A stretch of 57,359 nucleotides of DNA from Pseudoalteromonas sp. Z1A8 (GTDB lineage Bacteria; Pseudomonadota; Gammaproteobacteria; Enterobacterales; Alteromonadaceae): the NCBI RefSeq assembly GCF_011378855.1, contig NZ_WTLB01000029.1:1-57359 (forward strand), read 5' to 3'. Numbering within the stretch: the first letter of the stretch is position 1; each line of letters opens with the position of its first letter. Below, in pieces: positions 34,722 through 42,634 of this stretch. The position numbers and the translations under genes are program-made. The notes under the pieces were generated by a model, which saw only the letters and a list, made by a program, of their open reading frames with translations, had not been told where the DNA came from and made no database searches.

Positions 34722-36323
34722 TTAGTCAGCATTGGCTGCTGTAACAGCCGCTTGAACCCATTTATACCAGCTAGAATCTGTATCCTGATCCGATACTGCA
34801 CCAATATAGTTAACGTTTTCAAAGAATGAATCTGTTGCACTTAAATCAGTGGCCGTAACCGTTACTTCGCTAGCTGCTGTGTTAGTTGCAAAACCATTAT
34901 CAGCAAGAAGCACTACGTCATCAGTTAGAATTTGATTAGCAGCGCCATTTTCAAACCATGCTGTTTTGGTTTGACCTTCTAATGGTCCACTTGCAAAGGT
35001 ATCTGTATCAGTAAAGTTTGCAGAGCACGCCATTACAGAACTTGTAAATGAAATTTTGTCAGCTTGCTTTTCGCCGTCACCAGAGAATTGAATACACTGT
35101 GTATTTGTCGCGTTTTTCTTAATAATAACGGCGTTGTAAATACTTGAATTGAACTGATCATCAAACTTGTATGCTTGTGAAGGGTCATCATCGCGCACAG
35201 AGTTGCCATCAGTCGTAATTACAGTAACGTTTGCAACCGTCGGGTTAGAGGGAGATACTTGCTCAGAAGATGCACCTTTAACGCCATCAGATTCAAAGCC
35301 ATTGTTACCCATGTTTACAACTGTGCCGTCGTTTAACGTTACAGTACCGTGCTGGATAAATAAGTATTGAGCTTTACCCTGCCAACCAGCATCAAAGTCA
35401 AATGAATCATCTTGTGTATCTGTTACTGCAACATGTTTAAGCGTTGTAGCACCACCAAAAATTTCGATACCATCATCAAAACCTTGGTGAATATGTAAAT
35501 AATCAAACTCAGAACCAGAACCTACAGCATTAAGTGTTAAAGAGTTTAAATCGTCGCCTTCACCACCAACACGTGGACCCGAACCCGCATACCAAATTTT
35601 AGCCCATTTAATATTGCCACTAGAATCTGCATTATTGTTACCACCAAAGTAACTTGTAATACCTTCTGAAGCGACGTTACATGTAGCGCCACCGCGTTCT
35701 GCATCGGTACATTGGTCAGTAATGCCGTTACCATTAATAATAATACCGCCCCAGTCAGCGTAACGTGCACCTTCGCCAGCGGTATCAAAGCGGTCAAACG
35801 CATTCGCTGATGTAAATACAACAGGCTTGTCTTGCGTACCTACAGCTTGAATTTTTGCACCGCGTGCAACGCGTAAAATAGCTTCACCTGAACCAAAAGC
35901 TAACACCGCACCAGGCTCAACGGTCATCGTTGGACCATTCGCTGGAATTTCAAAACCATCAACCGTGCTGCCGTCTTCGCCAATTTGCAGGGCGTCATCA
36001 AAAACGTGAACACCGCCGCCTGGCAATTCTTTAAACGTAATGTTATTTGTAATAGAAATTGTTTTGCTAGCAAATGAGTCATTATATAAACAGTCAATTC
36101 CGCTAACGACACCCGTTACCGTACCTGCATCTGATTCATAGCTTGCACATTCAGCGTCTTCATCAGCCGTTGAACCCGCTGTATTATTTGAATTATTAAC
36201 ACTGTTATCTGTTGTAGAGCTGTTATCGTTTACAGTGGGTGTAATTTCGATATCGCCGCCACAGCCAGCTAGAGTCATTGCAGTTGCTACTAGGCTGACC
36301 TTGAATAAATCAGATAATTTCAT
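34722..36323 (-). CDS. Beta-helix-like surface lipoprotein
   Basis: I do not know its function. The 533-residue protein has a lipobox TLAGC with Cys21, an Asn/Thr/Ser-rich linker (about 25-55), then a domain with repeated parallel-beta-like turns such as GSGSEFDYLHIHQGFDDGIEIFGG. Similar families occur as lipoproteins beside TonB-dependent receptors in marine bacteria and Bacteroidetes. It contains several cysteines (in DAECAS, GIDCLY, DQCTDAERGGATCN, TQCIQF) and acidic repeats (DTQDDSFDFDAGW), suggesting calcium and disulphide stabilisation. It is the first gene of the unit, 130 bp below four PhoB-type half-sites. A role as surface ligand-capture partner of the receptor is an inference. Confidence 0.82.
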   Translation of the reverse strand: MKLSDLFKVSLVATAMTLAGCGGDIEITPTVNDNSSTTDNSVNNSNNTAGSTADEDAECASYESDAGTVTGVVSGIDCLYNDSFASKTISITNNITFKELPGGGVHVFDDALQIGEDGSTVDGFEIPANGPTMTVEPGAVLAFGSGEAILRVARGAKIQAVGTQDKPVVFTSANAFDRFDTAGEGARYADWGGIIINGNGITDQCTDAERGGATCNVASEGITSYFGGNNNADSSGNIKWAKIWYAGSGPRVGGEGDDLNSLTLNAVGSGSEFDYLHIHQGFDDGIEIFGGATTLKHVAVTDTQDDSFDFDAGWQGKAQYLFIQHGTVTLNDGTVVNMGNNGFESDGVKGASSEQVSPSNPTVANVTVITTDGNSVRDDDPSQAYKFDDQFNSSIYNAVIIKKNATNTQCIQFSGDGEKQADKISFTSSVMACSANFTDTDTFASGPLEGQTKTAWFENGAANQILTDDVVLLADNGFATNTAASEVTVTATDLSATDSFFENVNYIGAVSDQDTDSSWYKWVQAAVTAANAD

Positions 36324-36452
36324 TGTTCACTCCGTTAAAGTATTTAATTATTTTGTTAGCGTATTAAGTAAAAACTTAAGTCACTTTAAAGCACGATACT
36401 CATGCATTAAGGTGACTTGAGTTATCGAATGCAGGTAAGATACTGTAGTGAT

Positions 36453-36492
36453 ATGACAAAGTAGTTACAGTTTGATAACCGTAAGATGACAA
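36453..36492 (-). promoter_or_regulatory. Pho-box array upstream of the lipoprotein-receptor unit
   Basis: On the minus strand four 7-mers resembling CTGTCAT lie at exact 11-bp spacing: TTGTCAT (36486-36492), CGGTTAT (36475-36481), CTGTAAC (36464-36470) and TTGTCAT (36453-36459). Ten nucleotides below the last one is TATCTT (36437-36442) as a -10 box, the usual spacing in PhoB-dependent promoters. The set reads toward the lipoprotein start at 36323. Confidence 0.75.
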
Positions 36493-36538
36493 TGTTAACT
36501 TTCATAAAATCAATTGGTTACTTTTTATAGCAACAAAA

Positions 36539-36558
36539 AAACCGCCATGAGGCGGTTT
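36539..36558. terminator. Terminator of the TonB2 operon
   Basis: AAACCGCC (36539-36546) and GGCGGTTT (36551-36558) form an 8-bp stem with loop ATGA. On the minus strand a run of T follows. It separates the TPR gene from the Pho-box promoter, so the two units are transcribed independently. Confidence 0.88.
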
Positions 36559-36620
36559 GGTATTGCGATTATGAAATGGCTTTATAATTCCTACTTATAC
36601 GTGGCAGGAATTATTGAAAT

Positions 36621-37973
36621 TTACAGTAAGGCTGTTCTAAGTGTTTCTGCATGCACTTTCTCGCGCTTTACATATTTAATCCATTGCTGCGCTAAACGCT
36701 GTGATTTTTTATGTTTTTCGGCTTGTTCAAACGCTAAAATAGAGGCATCAAAATTTTGTAAGTTGTACTGAGCCATACCTAAGGCAACAAATGCATTTGA
36801 TTCAAAATCAAGTGAACCTTTATTAAGTGCTTTACGCGCTGAATCGGCCGCTTCCTCGTATTGCTCGGTGTTAACATACACTTCAGCTAAGCGTTGGTCA
36901 TACTTACCACTGGGTGATAAATCGGCTGCTTTTACAAAGTATTTTATTGATTTTTCGTCTTCTTTTGCTTGGATCATCGCCTCAGCTACAAAGGCATAGT
37001 TTTTAGCGTTTTGTTCTGCGATACCTTTTTCAATCGCATCGCTCATAACGACTGCGGCTTTAAATGCTAAGCCGTTATATAAATACACTTGCGCTAATTG
37101 GCGCAAATCAGACTTTGAGGTTAAATACCCTTGCTGATAAGCGGCTTCTATTACGGCAAGTTGTTGCTTTTCTTGCCCTGTTTCACCATACATACCCGAT
37201 AACTGCACCCAATACTCAGGCTTGTTATAAAGTTTTACTAAGCGCTCAAGTACTTCAACAACTTTATCTGTTTGATTAAGTGAGTAATACATTGCACGCT
37301 GTAGTACTAACCAATTCTCTTTAGGCGCTTTGCCTTCGCTATCACTTAAAGCAATCACTTGAGATATATACTCAAGCCCTTTCTCATAATCTTTTAACTG
37401 ATAAAAAGTTTGGGCTCTTAACAAGTAATAAGCTTCTGTTTTAGGCTTAGTGTTAATAGTGTCCCAGTCATCTAAAAATGCGATAACTTTAGTGTAATCA
37501 CTATTAGCCATAGCCAGTTGAGCCAAGCTAAATGTAGTGCTTAAACGAAGTGACTCAGGAATGGCTTCCTCTGCTACGACCTTTTCAAACGAAGCTATCG
37601 CTTTTGGTAAATCGTTTTCGTTGTAATAAATAAAGCCATAAAAGTTATACATCATTGCCACTTCATATGAGTTCATGCTTGAAGCTCGATCTTTAATACT
37701 ATCAAGTGCTTCCAGTCCAGCTTTTGTATCGCCATCGTCAGCTAATTTTTGAGCGCGTGCTAACTGGCTATACACTTTTTCGCGAAGCGCTGGCACACGT
37801 TTAGTTTTTTGTTCTGGCTCTGCATATACACTTGCCAAATTAACGCCAGGTAACATATTTAGAGCACTTGGAGTTACAATGCTTGTACTTACTGCAGCAG
37901 TACAAAATAGTGTAACTTTTAAAATTTTAGTTGTTGGGTTTAATTTCATAACTGATTTAATAAATGGTTTCAT
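36621..37973 (-). CDS. TPR protein of the TonB2 locus
   Basis: A 450-residue periplasmic-type protein. It has a signal-like hydrophobic start (about 15-35), then many TPR helices (residues 75-430), for example AMMYNFYGFIYYNENDLPKA and NAFVALGMAQYNLQNFDASI. It is the last gene of the locus, after tonB2. In Vibrio TonB2 clusters the equivalent gene also carries TPRs and probably organises partners of TtpC or the receptor. AGGCGATT precedes the ATG at 37973. A later in-frame ATG (residue 9) would also keep the signal segment. Confidence 0.85.
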   Translation of the reverse strand: MKPFIKSVMKLNPTTKILKVTLFCTAAVSTSIVTPSALNMLPGVNLASVYAEPEQKTKRVPALREKVYSQLARAQKLADDGDTKAGLEALDSIKDRASSMNSYEVAMMYNFYGFIYYNENDLPKAIASFEKVVAEEAIPESLRLSTTFSLAQLAMANSDYTKVIAFLDDWDTINTKPKTEAYYLLRAQTFYQLKDYEKGLEYISQVIALSDSEGKAPKENWLVLQRAMYYSLNQTDKVVEVLERLVKLYNKPEYWVQLSGMYGETGQEKQQLAVIEAAYQQGYLTSKSDLRQLAQVYLYNGLAFKAAVVMSDAIEKGIAEQNAKNYAFVAEAMIQAKEDEKSIKYFVKAADLSPSGKYDQRLAEVYVNTEQYEEAADSARKALNKGSLDFESNAFVALGMAQYNLQNFDASILAFEQAEKHKKSQRLAQQWIKYVKREKVHAETLRTALL

Positions 37974-38017
37974 AATCGCCTCGCATTTCTGTCCGTTTAC
38001 TTGTGGTTAGTTACTAG

Positions 38018-38626
38018 TTAACCACTAATTTGGAAAGATATTTTGTTCTGAACACCCGCTACTTCAACGGCATCACCGTTAACTACACGTGGTTTATATT
38101 TAAATTTAAGTGCTGCATCCATGGCCGCTCTGTCAAAGAGTGACTCAGGCTCTGCTTTAATCACTTGCGGGTCGCGTACAGTGCCTTGTTTAGTTACTAT
38201 GAATTCAACAATAACGTAGCCTTCTATGCCACGAGATAACGCACGACGCGGATAAACAGGGGCCACTTTTACTATCGGTAAATATTCACCGTCACTTGTC
38301 TCTAGTGCTAACCCTCCGGCTAAATTTACATCCGCATCAACGTTTGCAGCAAAATCAAAGTTATTAGCATTTGCTGTTGCATCGCTACTTTGCATTTGCG
38401 GCGACTCCATAGGCGGTGGCGGCTCTTTTGGTGTTGGTGGTTTTTGAGGTTTACGCTCTTTTTTTTGTACGGTTTCTTCTTTTTTCAAGCGAACAAAATC
38501 AAGTACGTTACCCTTTACCGGGTCTGTCATAGCGCCTTCACCACCAGTAATAAGTGCCTGCATGCCTAAAAACAGCATAAAGGTCACTACACCGGCTATC
38601 ACTAATGCAACTAAATATCGCAACAT
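38018..38626 (-). CDS. tonB2: TonB2-type energy-transducing protein
   Basis: A TonB-family protein of 202 residues. It has an N-terminal membrane anchor (about 4-26), then a proline/lysine-rich spacer (KKERKPQKPPTPKEPPPP near 55-72) that spans the periplasm. The C-terminal TonB domain has PVYPRRALSRGIEGYVIVEF near 122 and ends with a receptor-contacting strand. It is shorter than TonB1 proteins, as usual for TonB2. It is preceded by exbD at 9 bp, with AAGGGC before the ATG. It would couple the proton motive force to a TonB-dependent receptor, and the receptor gene at 31.9-34.6 kb is the nearest candidate. Confidence 0.93.
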   Translation of the reverse strand: MLRYLVALVIAGVVTFMLFLGMQALITGGEGAMTDPVKGNVLDFVRLKKEETVQKKERKPQKPPTPKEPPPPMESPQMQSSDATANANNFDFAANVDADVNLAGGLALETSDGEYLPIVKVAPVYPRRALSRGIEGYVIVEFIVTKQGTVRDPQVIKAEPESLFDRAAMDAALKFKYKPRVVNGDAVEVAGVQNKISFQISG

Positions 38627-38635
38627 AACTAGCCC

Positions 38636-39049
38636 TTACGACGCATCTTGTGCGGCAATTGATACATCAAATGCACCCGCCGCGCGCGAGGCATCCATTA
38701 CCTTAATTAACATCTCGGTAGTCGCTTTTTTATCCGCTTGAATAACAACGCTACCTTGTGGATTCTCCGCTTTTAATCGCTCTATATTTGCTTGTACTGC
38801 GCGTACATCAATTTGGCGTTTATTAATCCAAATTTCGCCTGTATCAGAAATCGCTACAAGGATATTAGCGCGCTCTTTTTTAACCGCTGTTGCGGCTTCT
38901 GGGCGGTTTACATCAATACCGGCTTCTTTAACAAAAGAGGCAGTTACAATAAAGAAAATAAGCATGATAAATACAACGTCTAGCATTGGAGTCATGTTTA
39001 TTTCTTCAGCTTCGTCTTCTTGAAATAGGTTTCCTAACGGGGCTCTCAT
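38636..39049 (-). CDS. exbD2: ExbD-family proton channel subunit
   Basis: A 137-residue inner-membrane protein with one helix (about 22-42) and a periplasmic domain. The essential proton-carrying Asp sits in TPMLDVVFIM near residue 24. It forms the pentamer-dimer motor with ExbB and drives TonB. AGGAGAAT precedes the ATG. It is 9 bp from tonB2 and 54 bp from exbB2. Confidence 0.94.
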   Translation of the reverse strand: MRAPLGNLFQEDEAEEINMTPMLDVVFIMLIFFIVTASFVKEAGIDVNRPEAATAVKKERANILVAISDTGEIWINKRQIDVRAVQANIERLKAENPQGSVVIQADKKATTEMLIKVMDASRAAGAFDVSIAAQDAS

Positions 39050-39103
39050 TTTTATTCTCCTAGGATGAGCGGCTTTATAATTAGCCGCTTATCAAAAATT
39101 TAC

Positions 39104-39631
39104 TTAATGGTCTAAAACCATGCTGTCTTGTAGTAGTTCTACTTCGCGCTTAGCTTTTCGTTGTAAATACGTTGAGGCAAATACCCCAGATAACGCACCA
39201 ACCATGCCTGCCATTGTCGGAATAGTTGCTTTAGATACCCCTGATGCCATTGAGCGCGCACTGCCTGTACCTGTTATTGCCATCACATCGAATACTTCTA
39301 TCATTCCTGTTACGGTGCCTAACAAACCAAGTAACGGGCACAAGGCAACCATTACGTTAATCAAAGAAAGGTTTGTATTTAAGCGCATACCTGCTCGCGA
39401 TATTATTGCTTCGCGGATTTGCTCTGCGTTCCAACTATTACGTTCTGCGCGGTTAATCCAATCGGTTTTCACACCCTGTTTATAGCTTCGAAAACCGTTG
39501 AAAAAATAAATAAATCGCTCGAGTATCAATAACCACATCGCGAAGATTAACACCCCGATGACCAAGAGAACCTGGCCACCAGTGTCGAGAAAATCACGGA
39601 TAGCATTGATTGAGTCAATCAATAGCACCAT
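39104..39631 (-). CDS. exbB2: ExbB-family proton channel subunit
   Basis: A 175-residue MotA/TolQ/ExbB protein. It has three predicted membrane helices, with the long cytoplasmic helix and the signature PLLGLLGTVTGMIEVFD near 112. The ATG at 39631 overlaps closely with the end of ttpC (3-nt gap), with GGGAGC as ribosome site. It is shorter than ExbB1 proteins, as in Vibrio TonB2 clusters, where the larger TtpC supplies a second ExbB-like part. Confidence 0.94.
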   Translation of the reverse strand: MVLLIDSINAIRDFLDTGGQVLLVIGVLIFAMWLLILERFIYFFNGFRSYKQGVKTDWINRAERNSWNAEQIREAIISRAGMRLNTNLSLINVMVALCPLLGLLGTVTGMIEVFDVMAITGTGSARSMASGVSKATIPTMAGMVGALSGVFASTYLQRKAKREVELLQDSMVLDH

Positions 39632-39634
39632 GGT

Positions 39635-41002
39635 TTATGCTCCCTTCTCGCTACGCTCTGCGATAATACCGGCGCTCTGCTCTTGAATAGTTAGCAAGAT
39701 ATTTTTAGCGCGCGTATTAAGTAAGGTGTATAAAAATACCGTCGGAATTGCCACAACTAAGCCCAATACCGTTGTTACTAGTGCTTGCGAAATACCACCC
39801 GCCATAAGCTTAGGATCCCCAGTACCAAACAAGGTGATTGCTTGGAATGTATTGATCATCCCGGTTACCGTACCCAATAAACCAAGTAGCGGCGCAACAA
39901 CCGATATGATTTTGATAAGTGTTAGGTTACGTGTCACTTTTGGCATTTCACGTAAAATAGCTTCACTTAGTTTAAGCTCAAGTGTGTCGTGTGAAACACT
40001 TGGGAATTGATCTTTTACTTTCATCACACGTCCAAGCGGATTGTCATCACGTGCAACACTATCTTTAAGTTGACGACGAATTTTACCGCCCATAATCAAT
40101 AATGAGAAAAAGCGCTCTAGTGATATAAGAAGTGCAATAACACCCACGCCTAAAATCACATAACCAACAGTCCCACCTTGATGAACACGCTCTTGCGTAT
40201 CTGGTGCTTGTACTAATAAACCAAGAATAGAGCCGCCTGTTGGGTCAAGTGCAAATTGCACTACACCGCTTTTAGTGTTTTGTAGCTCTTCGGCTGTTGC
40301 AGTAAAGCGCGATACAGGTTGGCGTGTTAATTCACTCAAAGAATTAGTCGATGGATTAAATTCTAAGTATTTGCCGTTTGATATAAGGTTGAATGCACCC
40401 ACTCGAACCACTTCTTGCTGTGCTTTAGTGCCACCTTCAACAATAACGCTTGCGTTAAAGCGGCTTACCTTGCCTTGCTCGGTCATTTCACGTTGTAGTT
40501 CAAACCATACTTTTTCAATATCTTCTATTGAAGCAAGTTTTGACGTTGAACCCATTTTTTGAGCAAGTTCATCCATAAACGTACTGCGGCCGTCTATTTG
40601 AGCCGACACAATCGATGTCGCAAATTTATTACTAGAATCACCCGCTACTTGCTGTAACACACCAAATAACTCTTTTAGCGAGCCCATACGTTTAGAAAGC
40701 GTGTCTGTTAGGTTAGCTAGTTTTACTTCGTTTTCTTCAAACTGTGTTTCTAAACGCTCAGATTCCACCAGCATTTGATTACGCTTAGCTTGGGTATTTT
40801 TAAGCATTTGTACTTGTTCGTTTTGACGAGCAGCAAACTCTTGTTCACGTTGCTTGTTTTGCTCGCTTTGTGCTGATTGACCATTTTCGAGCGTTTTAAG
40901 TAATGAATCTAGGTTCATTGGCTCTGCCGCTACACTTGCGCCAGTAATGCTTAGGCTTGCAGCAAAAAGAGCTATTTTTGTCATTTGAGTAAACAATTTC
41001 AT
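39635..41002 (-). CDS. ttpC: TtpC-type MotA/TolQ/ExbB protein of the TonB2 complex
   Basis: A 455-residue protein with a signal peptide, a periplasmic coiled coil (residues about 30-130, LESERLETQF-like heptads) and a C-terminal MotA/TolQ/ExbB domain with PLLGLLGTVTGMINTFQAIT near 375. TtpC is the extra component that Vibrio TonB2 complexes need to work. The start is taken at 41002: GAGG lies 7 nt upstream, whereas an ATG at 41026 would lie inside the DUF3450 gene with no ribosome site. It is next to the DUF3450 gene, 10 bp away. Confidence 0.92.
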   Translation of the reverse strand: MKLFTQMTKIALFAASLSITGASVAAEPMNLDSLLKTLENGQSAQSEQNKQREQEFAARQNEQVQMLKNTQAKRNQMLVESERLETQFEENEVKLANLTDTLSKRMGSLKELFGVLQQVAGDSSNKFATSIVSAQIDGRSTFMDELAQKMGSTSKLASIEDIEKVWFELQREMTEQGKVSRFNASVIVEGGTKAQQEVVRVGAFNLISNGKYLEFNPSTNSLSELTRQPVSRFTATAEELQNTKSGVVQFALDPTGGSILGLLVQAPDTQERVHQGGTVGYVILGVGVIALLISLERFFSLLIMGGKIRRQLKDSVARDDNPLGRVMKVKDQFPSVSHDTLELKLSEAILREMPKVTRNLTLIKIISVVAPLLGLLGTVTGMINTFQAITLFGTGDPKLMAGGISQALVTTVLGLVVAIPTVFLYTLLNTRAKNILLTIQEQSAGIIAERSEKGA

Positions 41003-41012
41003 TTTCAACCTC

Positions 41013-41765
41013 TTATTCTGCTGCATGTACTGGCAGAGTTAACATATCTGGGGCTAGTTGCTTACGTGCAATACGTAAGCCTTTATTTATTTGGCTTATT
41101 GTAGAATCTGGTAATGCTTCGAATGATTTTGTATCTGCATTCCAACTACCGGCTTTTTTGCCATCGCGTGTTAAGTAAATAAGCTCTAAACGGCCAATGC
41201 GTAAAAAGTCGACTTCACGCTCTTTATCATCCACATTTAAAAGTGCGGTATAAGCTTCGATAGTACGTCCGTAGTCAACTTCAACTTGGTAGGCTTCAAG
41301 CACACGGCGAAACTTTTCGCTTGAGTTGATATCTGCACGATTCATCATTTCATTTAAAGACGTAACGCGCTTAGTGCGCTCATCTGCTAAAAATGGAATG
41401 TCTAAAGATACAAACTGCTCAAGACCTGTGATCATTCTAAGCATTAGCGGCGTAATTTGACGTTCAATAATAGAAACCTGATCCATTGATAGGTTTAAAG
41501 ATTCCATCTCTTCTATTTGATTATTTAACTGTTTAGTTAGCTGAGCGTTGTAAACAGCTAAACCGTCAATTTCTTTATTGAGGGTTTTAAACTGTTGTAA
41601 ACGTCCTTGCATTGAATCTGCAATCTTGTCTATTGTTGTTTGTGATTGCGCAGCTGATTTATTAATTTCACTGCTTTTATCAATAACCTTATCTAAATCA
41701 TTTGCGTGTACTGCTGCACTTGCGGCCACAATACCAGCTAAGATTAATGGTTTAACGCCTTTCAT
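41013..41765 (-). CDS. DUF3450 protein, first gene of the TonB2 operon
   Basis: A 250-residue periplasmic protein with a signal peptide (VKPLILAGIVAASAAVHAND, cleaved near 20) and a long alpha-helical coiled coil (about 25-105). It is the usual first gene of TonB2 clusters (VC1548 in V. cholerae is of this type). The function is unproven; a spacer or scaffold for TtpC is likely. The ATG at 41765 has AGG 8 nt upstream; one codon group earlier (41774) is less favourable. Confidence 0.88.
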   Translation of the reverse strand: MKGVKPLILAGIVAASAAVHANDLDKVIDKSSEINKSAAQSQTTIDKIADSMQGRLQQFKTLNKEIDGLAVYNAQLTKQLNNQIEEMESLNLSMDQVSIIERQITPLMLRMITGLEQFVSLDIPFLADERTKRVTSLNEMMNRADINSSEKFRRVLEAYQVEVDYGRTIEAYTALLNVDDKEREVDFLRIGRLELIYLTRDGKKAGSWNADTKSFEALPDSTISQINKGLRIARKQLAPDMLTLPVHAAE

Positions 41766-41886
41766 CGCATACACCTTTACTCGTTAGTTAGCGGATTTGC
41801 TAGTTTGTTTTTTAAGGTAATAAATTAAGTTCTATAAATAATTTATGACTTTAGAATTTCAATGAGCAGGAGTTTATAGATGAAAC

Positions 41887-41926
41887 ATGACAAGGATGTT
41901 GCGCAAAAAAGTCGCTTTTATGACAG
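41887..41926 (-). promoter_or_regulatory. Pho-box-like half-sites upstream of the TonB2 operon
   Basis: CTGTCAT (41920-41926) and TTGTCAT (41887-41893) on the minus strand are 33 bp (three 11-bp periods) apart. The two positions between are poor matches, and TATAAA (41873-41878) lies just below as a possible -10. This is weaker than the array at 36.45 kb. Confidence 0.3.
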
Positions 41927-41970
41927 TGGTAATAATTAAGACTTACGAGGGGATTTTTAAGATGATAAAA

Positions 41971-41989
41971 GCATTTGTTAACCAAATGC
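41971..41989. terminator. Hairpin downstream of the DsbA-like gene
   Basis: GCATTTG (41971-41977) and CAAATGC (41983-41989) pair perfectly with loop TTAAC, 18 nt past the stop; TTTTATC follows on the minus strand. Confidence 0.7.
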
Positions 41990-42006
41990 CTTATAAACAG
42001 GCCGGG

Positions 42007-42621
42007 TTATTTTAAAATTGAATTAATTTGATTAAGGGAATAGTGCCAATCGGTGTAATTTATTTCAATTGGGTATGCTTTATTACCTTTAATAAGCACG
42101 AGTGAGGGAAAACCTTGGATTGGTAGTGTACGAACAAATGATAACTCAGCATTAAATTCATCATTAAGCTCGCTTGACGTTAGCTGCGCGGTAAACTCAT
42201 TTTTATCTAAGCCAATCTTTTCAGCCAAACTAATTAATGTACTTTCATCAGACGGGTTTTGCGCATTTAGGTAGTAAGCATGTTGAATTGCAGCGACCAT
42301 GTCGGCTTCTTTATCCGCTTTACGTGCTATAAGTGCAGCTCTACAGGCGGGATACGTTGAGCGCCTTGGCTGGCAGTTACGCCAAAAGTCATAATTAAAT
42401 TGCGTACCTAACTGCGCTGAAATTTTATGCCAAGTACCTTCAAGCATCTCTTTCATATTTTGCGGCATTGGGTCTTGGCTATCAGGTGCTAATCCACCTA
42501 CTTTATATTCAATTGCTACTTTACCAGCAAGCTCTGATTTTAGCTTAAGCCAGGTTGGTGAGTAACCCCAACACCAGCTACACATTGGGTCATGAACATA
42601 TATTAATTTACTTTGAGACAT
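42007..42621 (-). CDS. DsbA-family thiol oxidoreductase (FrnE-like)
   Basis: A 204-residue thioredoxin-fold protein with active-site CSWC in DPMCSWCWGY near residue 13 and the cis-proline region GFPSLVL near 170. It lacks a signal peptide, so it is cytosolic, like FrnE or polyketide-linked relatives. A longer frame extends to 42690 over the end of the preceding GGDEF gene, but GGAGG sits just upstream of the ATG at 42621, which I take as the start. It is the third gene of a run with a chemoreceptor and a diguanylate cyclase. Confidence 0.85.
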   Translation of the reverse strand: MSQSKLIYVHDPMCSWCWGYSPTWLKLKSELAGKVAIEYKVGGLAPDSQDPMPQNMKEMLEGTWHKISAQLGTQFNYDFWRNCQPRRSTYPACRAALIARKADKEADMVAAIQHAYYLNAQNPSDESTLISLAEKIGLDKNEFTAQLTSSELNDEFNAELSFVRTLPIQGFPSLVLIKGNKAYPIEINYTDWHYSLNQINSILK

Positions 42622-42634
42622 ATTAATCCTCCAA

